9,491 nucleotides of DNA from Campylobacterota bacterium (GCA_013153915.1 JAADDL010000140.1:1-9491), one strand, 5' to 3'. Counted from the stretch's first letter, positions 1 to 6,714 are shown. The notes: a model not told the origin generated them from the letters alone. Program-made: numbers and translations.

Positions 1-290
1 TATATCCAGCCTTTTCCCATAGGGTCTTTATTTAGAGTCTCCGGCTCACTCTCAAGAGTGTCGTTGACCTCGCTTATCTCTCCGCTTATAGGAGCGTATA
101 TGTCGCTTGCAGCTTTTACCGACTCTACAAATCCGGTCGCTTCGCCTTTGCTTACGCTTGCTCCGACTTCAGGCAACTCAACATAAGTAATATCTCCAAG
201 TTCCTCTACTGCATGCTCTGAGATACCTACTATCGCCTCTTCACTATCTTCCCACAGTACCCATTCATGATCTTTTGTAAATTTTAACAT
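1..290 (-). CDS. gcvH: Glycine cleavage system H protein (3' part outside window)
   Basis: This is the lipoyl carrier of the glycine cleavage system. It shuttles the aminomethyl group from the P protein (glycine decarboxylase) to the T protein, and electrons to the L protein, in the cytoplasm. The 96 visible complete codons begin MLKFTKDHEWV, the usual GcvH opening, and continue with GISEHAVEELGDITYVELP and GEATGFVESVKAASDIYAP. Lys59 in ESVKAAS is the expected lipoylation site. The NKDPMGKGWI segment just before the edge is also typical. Family members are about 125-130 residues, so roughly the last 30 are missing. The ATG has an AGGAG (plus-strand 296-300) five bases upstream. The gene starts 12 bases after the gcvT stop, so the two are almost certainly cotranscribed. 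The P-protein genes may follow beyond the left edge, but this cannot be seen. Confidence 0.96.
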   Translation of the reverse strand, partial: MLKFTKDHEWVLWEDSEEAIVGISEHAVEELGDITYVELPEVGASVSKGEATGFVESVKAASDIYAPISGEISEVNDTLESEPETLNKDPMGKGWI

Positions 291-302
291 CTCTTCTCCT
301 TG

Positions 303-1373
303 CTATTTTTTTATAAAGGGCAGTTTATCCAACTCTATCTTTATAGAGCCTCTTTTATCTCTTACTTCTATCTCTTTTTCCTTATCAAACTCATTTAAGT
401 CAAAAAGTCCCAAGCCGATACCGTACCCAAGAGAGGGTGAGTATGCTCCGCTTGTGACTACTCCCACCTTTTTATCGCCTTGAAATATACCATCGCCGTG
501 TCTTGGCGCTCTTCTTGAAGATGTTTTAAAAGGCAGAATTAGTCTTTTTACCCCTTCATCTTTTTGCTTTTTCAACACATCTTTTCCGACAAAATCGGTA
601 TCAAATTTGATAAACATCCCAAGATTTGCTTCAAGCGGAGTTATATCTTCGTTTAGTTCGTTACCGTATAGCGAGTAGCCCATCTCAAGCCTTAAAAGAT
701 CTCTCGCTCCAAGACCCGCCGGTGTGGCTCCGCTTTGCAGTAACTTTTCCCAAACTTTTGGAGCTAAGTCGTTATCCATATATAGTTCATATCCAAGTTC
801 TCCCGTATATCCCGTGCGACTTATGAGTATCTTATCATCCTCAAAGTTTCCATACTTAAAGCTAAAATATTTCAACTCATCCAAGTCTATATCTACAAAC
901 TTTTGAAGTATCTCTTTTGACCTTGGTCCTTGTATGTCTATCTTTGAGATTTCAAATGTTCTATCGGTTAGCTCGCCGCTTTTTATACGGCTTTTTATAG
1001 TCTTGTAGTCTATCTCTCTTCTAGCGGCGTTCACCACAAACATTAGCTCGTCTTCAGCTATCTTGTAGATGATAAGATCATCTATGATGCCGCCTTTTTC
1101 ATTTAGTAAAAAGCCGTATTTGCATCTGCCGACGGGAAGTTTTATAAGATCTTGCGTGACACTTTTATCTACACCGCTTTTTTCGATATCACCCTTGAAA
1201 AATAGCTCCCCCATATGAGATATATCAAATAGTGCCGCATCGTTTCTACAGGCATCATGCTCTTTTATGATACTCTCATACTGCAAAGGCATATCCCAAC
1301 CGCAAAAACTCACACTTTTGGCTTTCAATTTCTCGTGTTCATTCTTCAATGAAGTTTTGTATAGATTTTGCAT
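303..1373 (-). CDS. gcvT: Aminomethyltransferase (glycine cleavage system T protein)
   Basis: GcvT moves the one-carbon unit from aminomethyl-lipoyl-GcvH to tetrahydrofolate, giving 5,10-methylene-THF and ammonia. The 356-residue length is normal for the family. Family blocks appear in order: FCGWDMPLQY (about 23-32), ALFDISHMGE (47-56), NEKGGIIDDLIIYK (91-104), RTGYTGELGYELY, GLGARDLLRLEMGYSLYGNEL, and C-terminal GVVTSGAYSPSLGYGIGL. The Asp pair of GGIIDD (98/99) includes the conserved folate-contacting acidic residue of the family. The ATG at 1371-1373 has a GAGG seven bases upstream (1381-1384). A closer GGAG only one base from the ATG is too near to serve. gcvH follows after 12 bases. The 69-base gap to the upstream response regulator gene holds a TATAAT, so gcvTH probably has its own promoter in addition to possible read-through. 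Confidence 0.96.
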   Translation of the reverse strand: MQNLYKTSLKNEHEKLKAKSVSFCGWDMPLQYESIIKEHDACRNDAALFDISHMGELFFKGDIEKSGVDKSVTQDLIKLPVGRCKYGFLLNEKGGIIDDLIIYKIAEDELMFVVNAARREIDYKTIKSRIKSGELTDRTFEISKIDIQGPRSKEILQKFVDIDLDELKYFSFKYGNFEDDKILISRTGYTGELGYELYMDNDLAPKVWEKLLQSGATPAGLGARDLLRLEMGYSLYGNELNEDITPLEANLGMFIKFDTDFVGKDVLKKQKDEGVKRLILPFKTSSRRAPRHGDGIFQGDKKVGVVTSGAYSPSLGYGIGLGLFDLNEFDKEKEIEVRDKRGSIKIELDKLPFIKK

Positions 1374-1400
1374 ACTCCATCCTCAAATATTTTATGAAAA

Positions 1401-1431
1401 ATTATACACTATAAAAGTGGGTAAAAAGTGG
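1401..1431 (-). promoter_or_regulatory. Probable gcvTH promoter with an 11-bp-period direct repeat
   Basis: On the minus strand a perfect TATAAT lies at 1406-1401. Upstream of it, CCACTTTT occurs twice without mismatch, at 1431-1424 and 1420-1413, so the copies start exactly 11 bases apart. The distal copy covers where a -35 hexamer would fall (about 1429-1424), and the proximal copy ends six bases before the -10. No good TTGACA match is present. Direct repeats one helical turn apart are the usual site form for OmpR/PhoB-type regulators, and such a regulator is encoded by the adjacent upstream gene. The -10 is seen directly. The operator role is inference. Confidence 0.55.
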
Positions 1432-1442
1432 AAAAAATACTT

Positions 1443-2111
1443 TTATATTTTTATCTTATAACCTAAAGAGTAGATATTTTCTATGCAGTTGCAGGGTAGT
1501 TTTTTTCTAACTCTCTTTACAAGATCTTTTAGTTTATCAGGGTTGTACTTAAGTAGTTCATCCTCTCCCCAAACAGCTACTATGAGCTCCTCTTGAGGAA
1601 CTACTTGCCCTTTTTTGCTTAAAATCTTTTCAAAAAAAGCTCTCTCGAACTTTGTTAATTTAATAGGGAGATTTTTATAAAGCAACTCTTTTTTTTCAAA
1701 ATCCCACACAAGCTCATCTCCAATATGACATACGCTATGCTCTTCGATCTGCTCTTTGGCTAAAGTCAGAGCCTCTTTTAGTTTTTGCCTATTTATGGGT
1801 TTGGTTAAATATTTTGTCAAGTTCAACTCGGTAGCAAGTATCAACTTTTCAACATCCTTTATGGCTGTAAGCATTATAATCCTGCACTTTTTATCATTTT
1901 GTCTTATCCTCTTAGCCACTTCAAGACCGTCATATTTTGGCATATCTATATCGAGTAAAAGTATATCGGGCGAATGTTTTTGGTAAATCTCAAAGGCTTC
2001 CTCTCCATCCGAAGCTTGTAATACGCTACCAAACATTCTACTTAGGTATTTTGCATAATTTACCCTTGTAAGTTCTTCATCTTCGGCATAAAGAATGGAT
2101 AGATTTTTCAC
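1443..2111 (-). CDS. Two-component response regulator, OmpR/PhoB type (REC plus winged helix)
   Basis: The 222 residues divide into a receiver domain (about 1-120) and a C-terminal winged-helix DNA-binding domain (about 135-222). The receiver has the acidic cluster E10-D11-E12, phospho-acceptor D54 in DILLLDIDMP, T82 in IIMLTA and K104 in LTKP, so all the usual phosphorylation residues are present. The output domain shows LTKFERAFFEKILSKKGQVV, then VWGEDE, then the recognition-helix region DKLKDLVKRVRKKL, ending with the wing IYSLGYKI, as in trans_reg_C domains. The start is GTG, and it overlaps the kinase stop codon by four bases (GTGA). A GAGG lies five bases upstream inside the kinase gene. 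This translational coupling makes the upstream kinase its likely partner. Its targets are unknown; the repeat just downstream in front of gcvT is a candidate site. Confidence 0.93.
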   Translation of the reverse strand: MKNLSILYAEDEELTRVNYAKYLSRMFGSVLQASDGEEAFEIYQKHSPDILLLDIDMPKYDGLEVAKRIRQNDKKCRIIMLTAIKDVEKLILATELNLTKYLTKPINRQKLKEALTLAKEQIEEHSVCHIGDELVWDFEKKELLYKNLPIKLTKFERAFFEKILSKKGQVVPQEELIVAVWGEDELLKYNPDKLKDLVKRVRKKLPCNCIENIYSLGYKIKI

Positions 2112-2890
2112 AACACCACCTCAAAGCAGACACCGTTTTTTATATCTTTGACTCTGATTTCTCCTAAAAATCCCTCTTCGACTATCATCTTCGCCATGGA
2201 TAGCCCGTGTCCCGTACCTTGACTCTCTTTTTTTGTAGTAAAATAGGGATCAAATATCTTATCTTTTATATCATCACTTATCCCTCCGCCATTGTCGCAT
2301 ATCGATATAACGCCTCTTTTTTTATCCTCTTTTAGCGTTATGATGATCTTGGGATCTTTGGGTTTTGTAGATAAGATAGCATCTTTTGCGTTATTTAAAA
2401 GCACCAACAGAGTTTGCACAAGCTCCTTTTTATAGCCTTTTAGTTTAAAGTTGGCATCCACTTTTACCTCGCAAGCAATCTTTTTGTGATTTAAAAGCGG
2501 CATCATCAAGGAGAGGGTCTCATCCAAAACCTCTTTCACGGTGAAGGTAGTCTTTTCTTTATCGGGATGTAGGTAATTTCTAAAACTCTCTATCGTTTGG
2601 GACATATAGTGGGTTAGGTTTTCTATCTGATTTAACTCTTTGTCTAAAACCTCCTTGCTAAGCTCTTTATCCTCATAAAAACTCTCTATATTTAAAATGA
2701 TAGAATTTATTTGAGCCAAGGGTTGTTTCCACTGGTGGGCTATATGCTCCAACATCTCACCGATGGAGGCCAATTTCGCCTGTCTTACAAGAAGCATATC
2801 TTTTTGAGCTATTTTCTCTTTTAAAGATCTGTTTTTTAGACTCAATACAAAGATAACCAATAGTAAAATAGTACAAACTATATAACTCAC
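2108..2890 (-). CDS. Sensor histidine kinase without an evident sensor domain
   Basis: This 260-residue membrane-anchored kinase probably phosphorylates the response regulator encoded immediately after it. It has one hydrophobic segment (about 3-18), a short charged, probably coiled-coil linker (19-42), then a dimerisation/phosphotransfer domain with H-box GEMLEHIAHQWKQPL, where H52 is the likely phosphorylated histidine. The ATPase domain has an N box LLNNAKDAI (N167 in the usual position), DNGGGI (199-204), an F box IFDPYFTTK and the glycine-rich loop GTGHGL (225-230). All catalytic boxes look intact. There is no periplasmic, PAS, HAMP or GAF domain. The start is GTG at 2890 with GGAG seven bases upstream (2898-2901), and only 26 bases separate it from the preceding stop, so no longer N-terminus fits. 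What it senses cannot be read from the sequence; a partner protein or the membrane itself is possible. Confidence 0.92.
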   Translation of the reverse strand: MSYIVCTILLLVIFVLSLKNRSLKEKIAQKDMLLVRQAKLASIGEMLEHIAHQWKQPLAQINSIILNIESFYEDKELSKEVLDKELNQIENLTHYMSQTIESFRNYLHPDKEKTTFTVKEVLDETLSLMMPLLNHKKIACEVKVDANFKLKGYKKELVQTLLVLLNNAKDAILSTKPKDPKIIITLKEDKKRGVISICDNGGGISDDIKDKIFDPYFTTKKESQGTGHGLSMAKMIVEEGFLGEIRVKDIKNGVCFEVVL

Positions 2891-2916
2891 CCTATATCTC
2901 CAAAATTTCTAATAGA

Positions 2917-3813
2917 TTAAAACAGAGGATTGCCTCTGTCGTCATGCCAAGAGATTATGTAGTCCCAAGCTTCGTTTGCATTATCTACAAATTTAAAGAT
3001 TTCCAAATCCTCCGGAGCTATCACCCCTTCATCTTTTAAAAATTCAAAATCCAAAGCTTTGGTCCAATAACTCTTGCCCACGAGTGCTACCGGAATATTT
3101 GCACTCTTTTTAGTCTGCAAAAGTGTCAATGTCTCAAATAACTCATCAAATGTACCAAAACCACCCGGATACACCACAAGAGCTTTGGCTCTATTTAGAA
3201 AATGGAGTTTTCTGATAGCAAAATAGTGAAACAAAAAACAAAGATCGGGCGTTATGTATGGATTTGGGTACTGTTCGTGAGGAAGTTTTATATTCAATCC
3301 TATACTTTTTGCCCCCACATCATACGCACCTCTATTTGCCGCCTCCATGATGCCCGGACCTCCGCCGGTCATCAGAGTCACCCTACAATCCTCGACTCCT
3401 TGACCGCTTTTTCCTACGATTTGTCCAAACTTCCTGGCATCTTCATAGTATATACTTTTGCCCACCATTCTCTCAGCCACATACAACTCTCTTAACAACG
3501 CTCTATCGTTCTCTTTTTTATCCAGCTTTTCTTGTATGGCCTTGAGCCTTTTTAAGGCTGTGCTTTTCTCCACTATCCTAGCACTTCCAAATACAGCTAT
3601 AGTGTGCTCTATGCCATACTCTTTCATTTTTAACTCAGCTTTTAGATAGTCAAGTTCAAGTCTAATCCCTCTCGTTTCATAAGAGCTCAAAAACTCGGTA
3701 TCTTTCTCGGCCATTTTATATGTAGGGCTTTGCATGATCGTTTTTATAAGTTCTATGGATTTCGGGTCCTCCTCTTGAAGCTTAGGGTGCTCCCAAGGCA
3801 GCAACTCTTTCAT
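2917..3813 (-). CDS. LOG/TIGR00730-family nucleotide nucleosidase-like protein
   Basis: This Rossmann-fold protein belongs to the family often mislabelled lysine decarboxylase. Characterised members hydrolyse nucleoside 5'-monophosphates to base plus ribose 5-phosphate (the plant LOG cytokinin activators and E. coli PpnN). Of its 298 residues, the core starts at the strand TIAVFGSARI (71-80). It continues with LMTGGGPGIMEAANRGA (147-163), GLNIKLPHEQ.PNPY, IRKLHF with R201, and PGGFGTFDELFE (216-227), the signature PGGxGTxxE motif with E224. All core motifs are intact. It is longer than a typical LOG protein (about 190) and shorter than PpnN (about 450), because of a charged N-terminus of about 70 residues and a helical charged insert (about 82-120) after the first strand. 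The ATG has a perfect-looking GAGGAG (3820-3825) six bases upstream that overlaps the preceding gene's stop. Substrate is unknown; AMP or another NMP is inferred. Confidence 0.9.
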   Translation of the reverse strand: MKELLPWEHPKLQEEDPKSIELIKTIMQSPTYKMAEKDTEFLSSYETRGIRLELDYLKAELKMKEYGIEHTIAVFGSARIVEKSTALKRLKAIQEKLDKKENDRALLRELYVAERMVGKSIYYEDARKFGQIVGKSGQGVEDCRVTLMTGGGPGIMEAANRGAYDVGAKSIGLNIKLPHEQYPNPYITPDLCFLFHYFAIRKLHFLNRAKALVVYPGGFGTFDELFETLTLLQTKKSANIPVALVGKSYWTKALDFEFLKDEGVIAPEDLEIFKFVDNANEAWDYIISWHDDRGNPLF

Positions 3814-3823
3814 GATAAACTCC

Positions 3824-5065
3824 TCATAGCATCAATGCCCAAGTTATTGTAAAAACACCCAAAAGAGCTACCCATAAAGCCGACTTGAGCGTATTTCTCC
3901 ACCCTCCAAACCACAAAGCATATGTAGCTTTTAAAAGATTGTTGCTACCTGCCGCCACCATCACGGCCACGACAATCTCTTTAAAGCTTACGGAAAATTT
4001 ACCCGTTAAAAGCGAAAGCACAAATGGATCTATATCGGTAAAACCGGCAATAAATGAAAATATCTTCAACCCCATGGAGCCAAATTCATTTGTTATGTAT
4101 TGAGTAAGAAGCATCATGACTATAAACAGAGCCGCAAATATAAAAGCGGTGCCTAACTCTAGAGGATTTGCATCTATGATGTCATGACTCTCATCCCTAT
4201 TTTTCTTTGAATACAGAAAAAACAAAGAGACAACGATACCTATCAGCGAAAATATGGCAAAAGGCAGGGCTATAGACTTGGCTATCTCGAAGTTAAATAT
4301 CGCTGCAACCACTATGAGTCTTATATACATGATAGAGGTTGCCACGATGATAGCACCCTCAATGACGGGATTTCTTCCCGTTTTTTTTGCTTTTCTCGAT
4401 AGCACTACCGTTGTAGCGGTGGAGGAGTAGATACCACCTATGATACCCGTTAAGAAGTAGCCTTTATGCGGAAAGAAGTATTTTTGGGCTATATATCCTC
4501 CATAGCTGATACCTGAAACCACAACAACGGCAAGCCATATCTTAAAAGGTGAGATAGGGATATAGGGTATCACATCTTTGTTTGGTAAAAGAGGCAGTAT
4601 AACAGCCGATAAAAGAAGCATCTTGCTAAGTATCTCGAACTCATAAGGATTGAAATCAGTTGTAATCTTATGGATACTCTTTTTCGCATTTAACACAAAA
4701 ACAACCAATACAAAAATGAGTGAAATCATCCATATAGGAAATTTAACACTCAAAGGTCCCAAAGAGTAAACGATAAGCATCACCAAATAGAGCAAAATAC
4801 TTTGTTTATGGTTCAATAGCTTTTGATAATAAAAAAGTGCATAAAGAAGCGTTAAGCCTATCAAGATAGCAAGATACATTATGATGTCTATCTTGTAAAA
4901 GATATATCCTATCAAACCGACAAAAGTAAAAGTTCTGGCACTTCCAAAGAAATATTTTGCCGAATCTCCATGAAATTGTATCCTGTATGTCTTTACCTCA
5001 AGACCGACCAAAAAACTAAAAACGACCGTAACTATAAGGTTTACTAGATCGGTATTTATATTCAT
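3824..5065 (-). CDS. MgtC/SapB-like membrane protein with DUF4010 domain
   Basis: A 413-residue polytopic inner-membrane protein with about 11-13 hydrophobic segments. The N-terminal part resembles the MgtC/SapB membrane domain, with FLVGLEVKTYR (18-28) and SARTFTFVGLIGY (42-54). The C-terminal part (about 140-413) resembles DUF4010, with FEILSKMLLLSAVILPLLP, GGIYSSTATTVVLSRKAKK (210-228), GFTDIDPFVLSLL (341-353) and NNLLKA (375-380). Family members are annotated as MgtC-like, but no substrate or activity is established for DUF4010 proteins, so a magnesium role should not be assumed. The ATG overlaps the ppk2 stop by four bases (ATGA). An AAGGA about 11 bases upstream is slightly distant, so translation is probably coupled to ppk2. 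The LOG-family gene follows after 10 bases. Function within this operon is unknown; transport or homeostasis linked to phosphate, Mg2+ or nucleotides is speculation. Confidence 0.88.
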   Translation of the reverse strand: MNINTDLVNLIVTVVFSFLVGLEVKTYRIQFHGDSAKYFFGSARTFTFVGLIGYIFYKIDIIMYLAILIGLTLLYALFYYQKLLNHKQSILLYLVMLIVYSLGPLSVKFPIWMISLIFVLVVFVLNAKKSIHKITTDFNPYEFEILSKMLLLSAVILPLLPNKDVIPYIPISPFKIWLAVVVVSGISYGGYIAQKYFFPHKGYFLTGIIGGIYSSTATTVVLSRKAKKTGRNPVIEGAIIVATSIMYIRLIVVAAIFNFEIAKSIALPFAIFSLIGIVVSLFFLYSKKNRDESHDIIDANPLELGTAFIFAALFIVMMLLTQYITNEFGSMGLKIFSFIAGFTDIDPFVLSLLTGKFSVSFKEIVVAVMVAAGSNNLLKATYALWFGGWRNTLKSALWVALLGVFTITWALML

Positions 5066-5811
5066 GGAAAAATTAGTCCTTTTTTATAGCATTTTTTATC
5101 ATATTTACATATTATATCATTTTTATAATCTAAAATCTCATCTCTTTTTCCAGGATAACTCATCATAGACAAGAAGTGTTTTATGGTATTGATCCTAGCA
5201 ACTTTTTTCTTATCGGTATGCACAACATACCAAGGAGCAAAGTCAAAAGATGTCTTTGCAAACATATCGTCTCTTGCCTTTGAGTACTCATCCCAAAGTT
5301 TTTGTGCTTGCTTGTCTATCGGGCTAATTTTCCACTGTTTTAGCGGATCGCTTTTTCTGGCGTCAAACCTCTTTTTTTGCTCTTTTTTACTTATATCAAG
5401 GTAGTATTTTATAAAGATGATACCCGAATGTACCAAAAGTTTTTCAAAATCCCCAACCTCTTCCATAAACTCTTTATACTCTTTTTTGGTACAAAAACCC
5501 ATAACTCTCTCAACACCTGCTCGATTGTACCAGCTACGATTGAAAAATATCATTTGAGAGCCGCTTGGCAAATGCGGAACATATCTTTGAAAATACCAAG
5601 AGCGCTTATCTTTATCGCTCGGCTTACCAAGAGCGACGCTTCTGGCTTCTCTGGGACTTAGATGCTCCAAAAATCTCTTTATAGTCCCGTCCTTACCGGC
5701 AGCGTCTCTTCCCTCAAAAATAACGCACACTTTTAAATCTTTCTCTATCACCTCTTTTTGAAACTTTACAAGCTCTACTTGAAGATTGTATAACTCTTTT
5801 TTATAGCCCAT
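5062..5811 (-). CDS. ppk2: Polyphosphate kinase 2 (PPK2), class I-like
   Basis: PPK2 enzymes transfer phosphate between inorganic polyphosphate and nucleotides, usually in the direction of making GTP or ATP from the diphosphate. The 249-residue length fits a single-domain enzyme. The Walker A motif is FEGRDAAGKDGTIK (32-45) with K40. The Walker B region FFNRSWYNRAGVERVMGF (89-106) is of the class I form, whereas class III enzymes have a different sequence after FNRS. The lid is around KKRFDARKSDPLKQWK, followed by the family's APWYVVHTDKK and the basic C-terminal helix. The ATG has AAGGAG (5817-5822) five bases upstream, and a promoter lies just upstream. It is the first gene of a tight five-gene run and overlaps the MgtC-like gene by four bases. 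Nucleotide preference (ADP, GDP, or AMP in other classes) cannot be decided by eye. Confidence 0.94.
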   Translation of the reverse strand: MGYKKELYNLQVELVKFQKEVIEKDLKVCVIFEGRDAAGKDGTIKRFLEHLSPREARSVALGKPSDKDKRSWYFQRYVPHLPSGSQMIFFNRSWYNRAGVERVMGFCTKKEYKEFMEEVGDFEKLLVHSGIIFIKYYLDISKKEQKKRFDARKSDPLKQWKISPIDKQAQKLWDEYSKARDDMFAKTSFDFAPWYVVHTDKKKVARINTIKHFLSMMSYPGKRDEILDYKNDIICKYDKKCYKKGLIFP

Positions 5812-5845
5812 ATATTCTCCTTTTAGAAAACGACTGATAATCCGT

Positions 5846-5874
5846 ATAATACCTTAAAAAAACTTTTAAATCAA
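5846..5874 (-). promoter_or_regulatory. Sigma70-type promoter of the ppk2 operon
   Basis: On the minus strand TTGATT (5874-5869) is followed by exactly 17 bases and TATTAT (5851-5846). Transcription would begin near 5841-5839, giving a leader of about 30 bases before the ppk2 ATG at 5811. The spacer contains a T7 run. This is the clearest two-box promoter in the window and lies in the 85-base gap after the DedA-like gene. It supports the five downstream genes being a separate transcription unit. Confidence 0.6.
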
Positions 5875-5896
5875 AATTTTTTCTATAATTTCAACT

Positions 5897-6478
5897 CTAT
5901 GTCTTTTTACCAATATTTTTTATATTGTAAAAAACATATATCGTTGCAACAACCACTACGATGCTAAAAAGCCCCAAGGTTACATAAGCCATTTTTTGAT
6001 GAGCTATCTCCCCTTTTCCGAAAATATAACCCACAAGTAGCATAAAATTTACCCATATCAAGTTTGCGCTAAATGTCAAAGGGATAAAATATTTAAGCTT
6101 CATCCTCGATAATCCGGCAGGTATGGAGATGTACTGTCCTAGTCCCGGAGTTAATGGGGCTAAAAATACGGAAATCTTCCCGTGTCTTTTAAAAAATCTG
6201 GTGATTTTACCGATGATTCTCTTCTTTTTAAAAAATTTTCTTACCACAAATAGTGCAAAATGGTAGTTAAATAACGCTCCGCTAAGACTACCCAAAGAAG
6301 CTGTTAAAAGTAAGATTGTATAATCTTTTTCTCCGATCGAAGCAAGATATCCGCTTGGTATAAGGACTATCTCGCTCGGCACCGGCACAAAAGTGCCTAC
6401 CATGAACATATAGACATATAACCCTAAATACCCTATCTTATTTGCAAATAGAAGTAAAATATGAACGATATAATCCAT
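5897..6478 (-). CDS. DedA-family membrane protein with altered conserved arginine motif
   Basis: DedA proteins are inner-membrane proteins linked to envelope homeostasis, proton-motive force and lipid-carrier or phospholipid flipping. This one has 193 residues, normal for the family, with hydrophobic segments at about 7-30, 53-78, 103-122, 132-153 and 163-186. The motif VPVPSEIVLIPSGYLA (31-46) keeps the conserved acidic residue (E36), and KRHGKISVF then PAGLSRM (120-126) match the family. Where most members have G-R-F-x-P-x-x-R, this protein reads A-P-L-T-P-G-L-G (107-114), so both arginines usually found there are replaced by Pro and Gly. The frame is open and the rest is well conserved, so it looks like a divergent paralogue, not a broken gene. 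The ATG lies three bases after the upstream small gene's stop. The nearest purine-rich stretch, AGGA, is about 12 bases away, which suggests translational coupling. Confidence 0.88.
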   Translation of the reverse strand: MDYIVHILLLFANKIGYLGLYVYMFMVGTFVPVPSEIVLIPSGYLASIGEKDYTILLLTASLGSLSGALFNYHFALFVVRKFFKKKRIIGKITRFFKRHGKISVFLAPLTPGLGQYISIPAGLSRMKLKYFIPLTFSANLIWVNFMLLVGYIFGKGEIAHQKMAYVTLGLFSIVVVVATIYVFYNIKNIGKKT

Positions 6479-6481
6479 TCA

Positions 6482-6676
6482 CTATAAAAGTCCTATCTCT
6501 TTTAGTATAGGCAAAAACTCTTCCGTGATCTCCATCAACTCTTCGGCTAGTAAACCTTCGGCCTTATCTTCTATATACCACTCTTGGATTTTATCAAGAG
6601 CTTGTTGCTTATGTTCATTGCTCAATTTATCGCTCTTTTTTATGGCTTCTTTTACTTTCTTTACTTTGTCGCTCAT
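6482..6676 (-). CDS. Small hypothetical protein, 64 residues, upstream of DedA gene
   Basis: I do not recognise a characterised family. The protein starts MSDKVKKVKEAIKKSDKLS and is highly charged and helical throughout, without a signal peptide, membrane segment or cysteine. It ends with an acidic then hydrophobic helix (EELMEITEEFLPILKEIGLL), so a small cytoplasmic helical bundle is likely. The start is placed at 6676 and not at an ATG 39 bases upstream (6715). The inner ATG has GAGGA (6681-6685) four bases upstream, while the outer one would sit inside the putative -10 region and lacks a ribosome site. It is separated from the DedA-like gene by three bases and is probably cotranscribed with it. 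A regulatory or accessory role for that protein is only suggested by position. Confidence 0.72.
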   Translation of the reverse strand: MSDKVKKVKEAIKKSDKLSNEHKQQALDKIQEWYIEDKAEGLLAEELMEITEEFLPILKEIGLL

Positions 6677-6705
6677 TATGTCCTCTTTATGGTGAATTTT
6701 GCGAT

Positions 6706-6714
6706 ATTTTATCA
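6706..6714 (-). promoter_or_regulatory. Extended -10 promoter for the small gene and DedA unit
   Basis: The minus strand reads TGA-TAAAAT (6714-6706), an extended -10 element. It would start transcription near 6699 and leave about 23 bases before the ATG at 6676. No convincing -35 is seen. This is common for AT-rich Campylobacterota promoters, where the -35 is weakly conserved. Confidence 0.45.

Noticed and set aside
1424..1444. Minus-strand hairpin AAAAGT / ACTTTT at the end of the response regulator gene as a terminator
   Set aside because: The stem is six base pairs of almost only A/T with a nine-base loop and no proper downstream T run. It overlaps the direct repeat that better explains the pattern.
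2917..3813. Lysine decarboxylase activity for the Rossmann-fold protein
   Set aside because: The name is a historical mis-annotation of the PGGxGTxxE family. There is no PLP-binding lysine motif, and the motifs match LOG-type nucleosidases.
3824..5065. Calling the DUF4010 protein a magnesium transporter
   Set aside because: Only the N-terminal portion resembles MgtC, which is itself not a proven Mg2+ transporter, and nothing in the sequence fixes a substrate.
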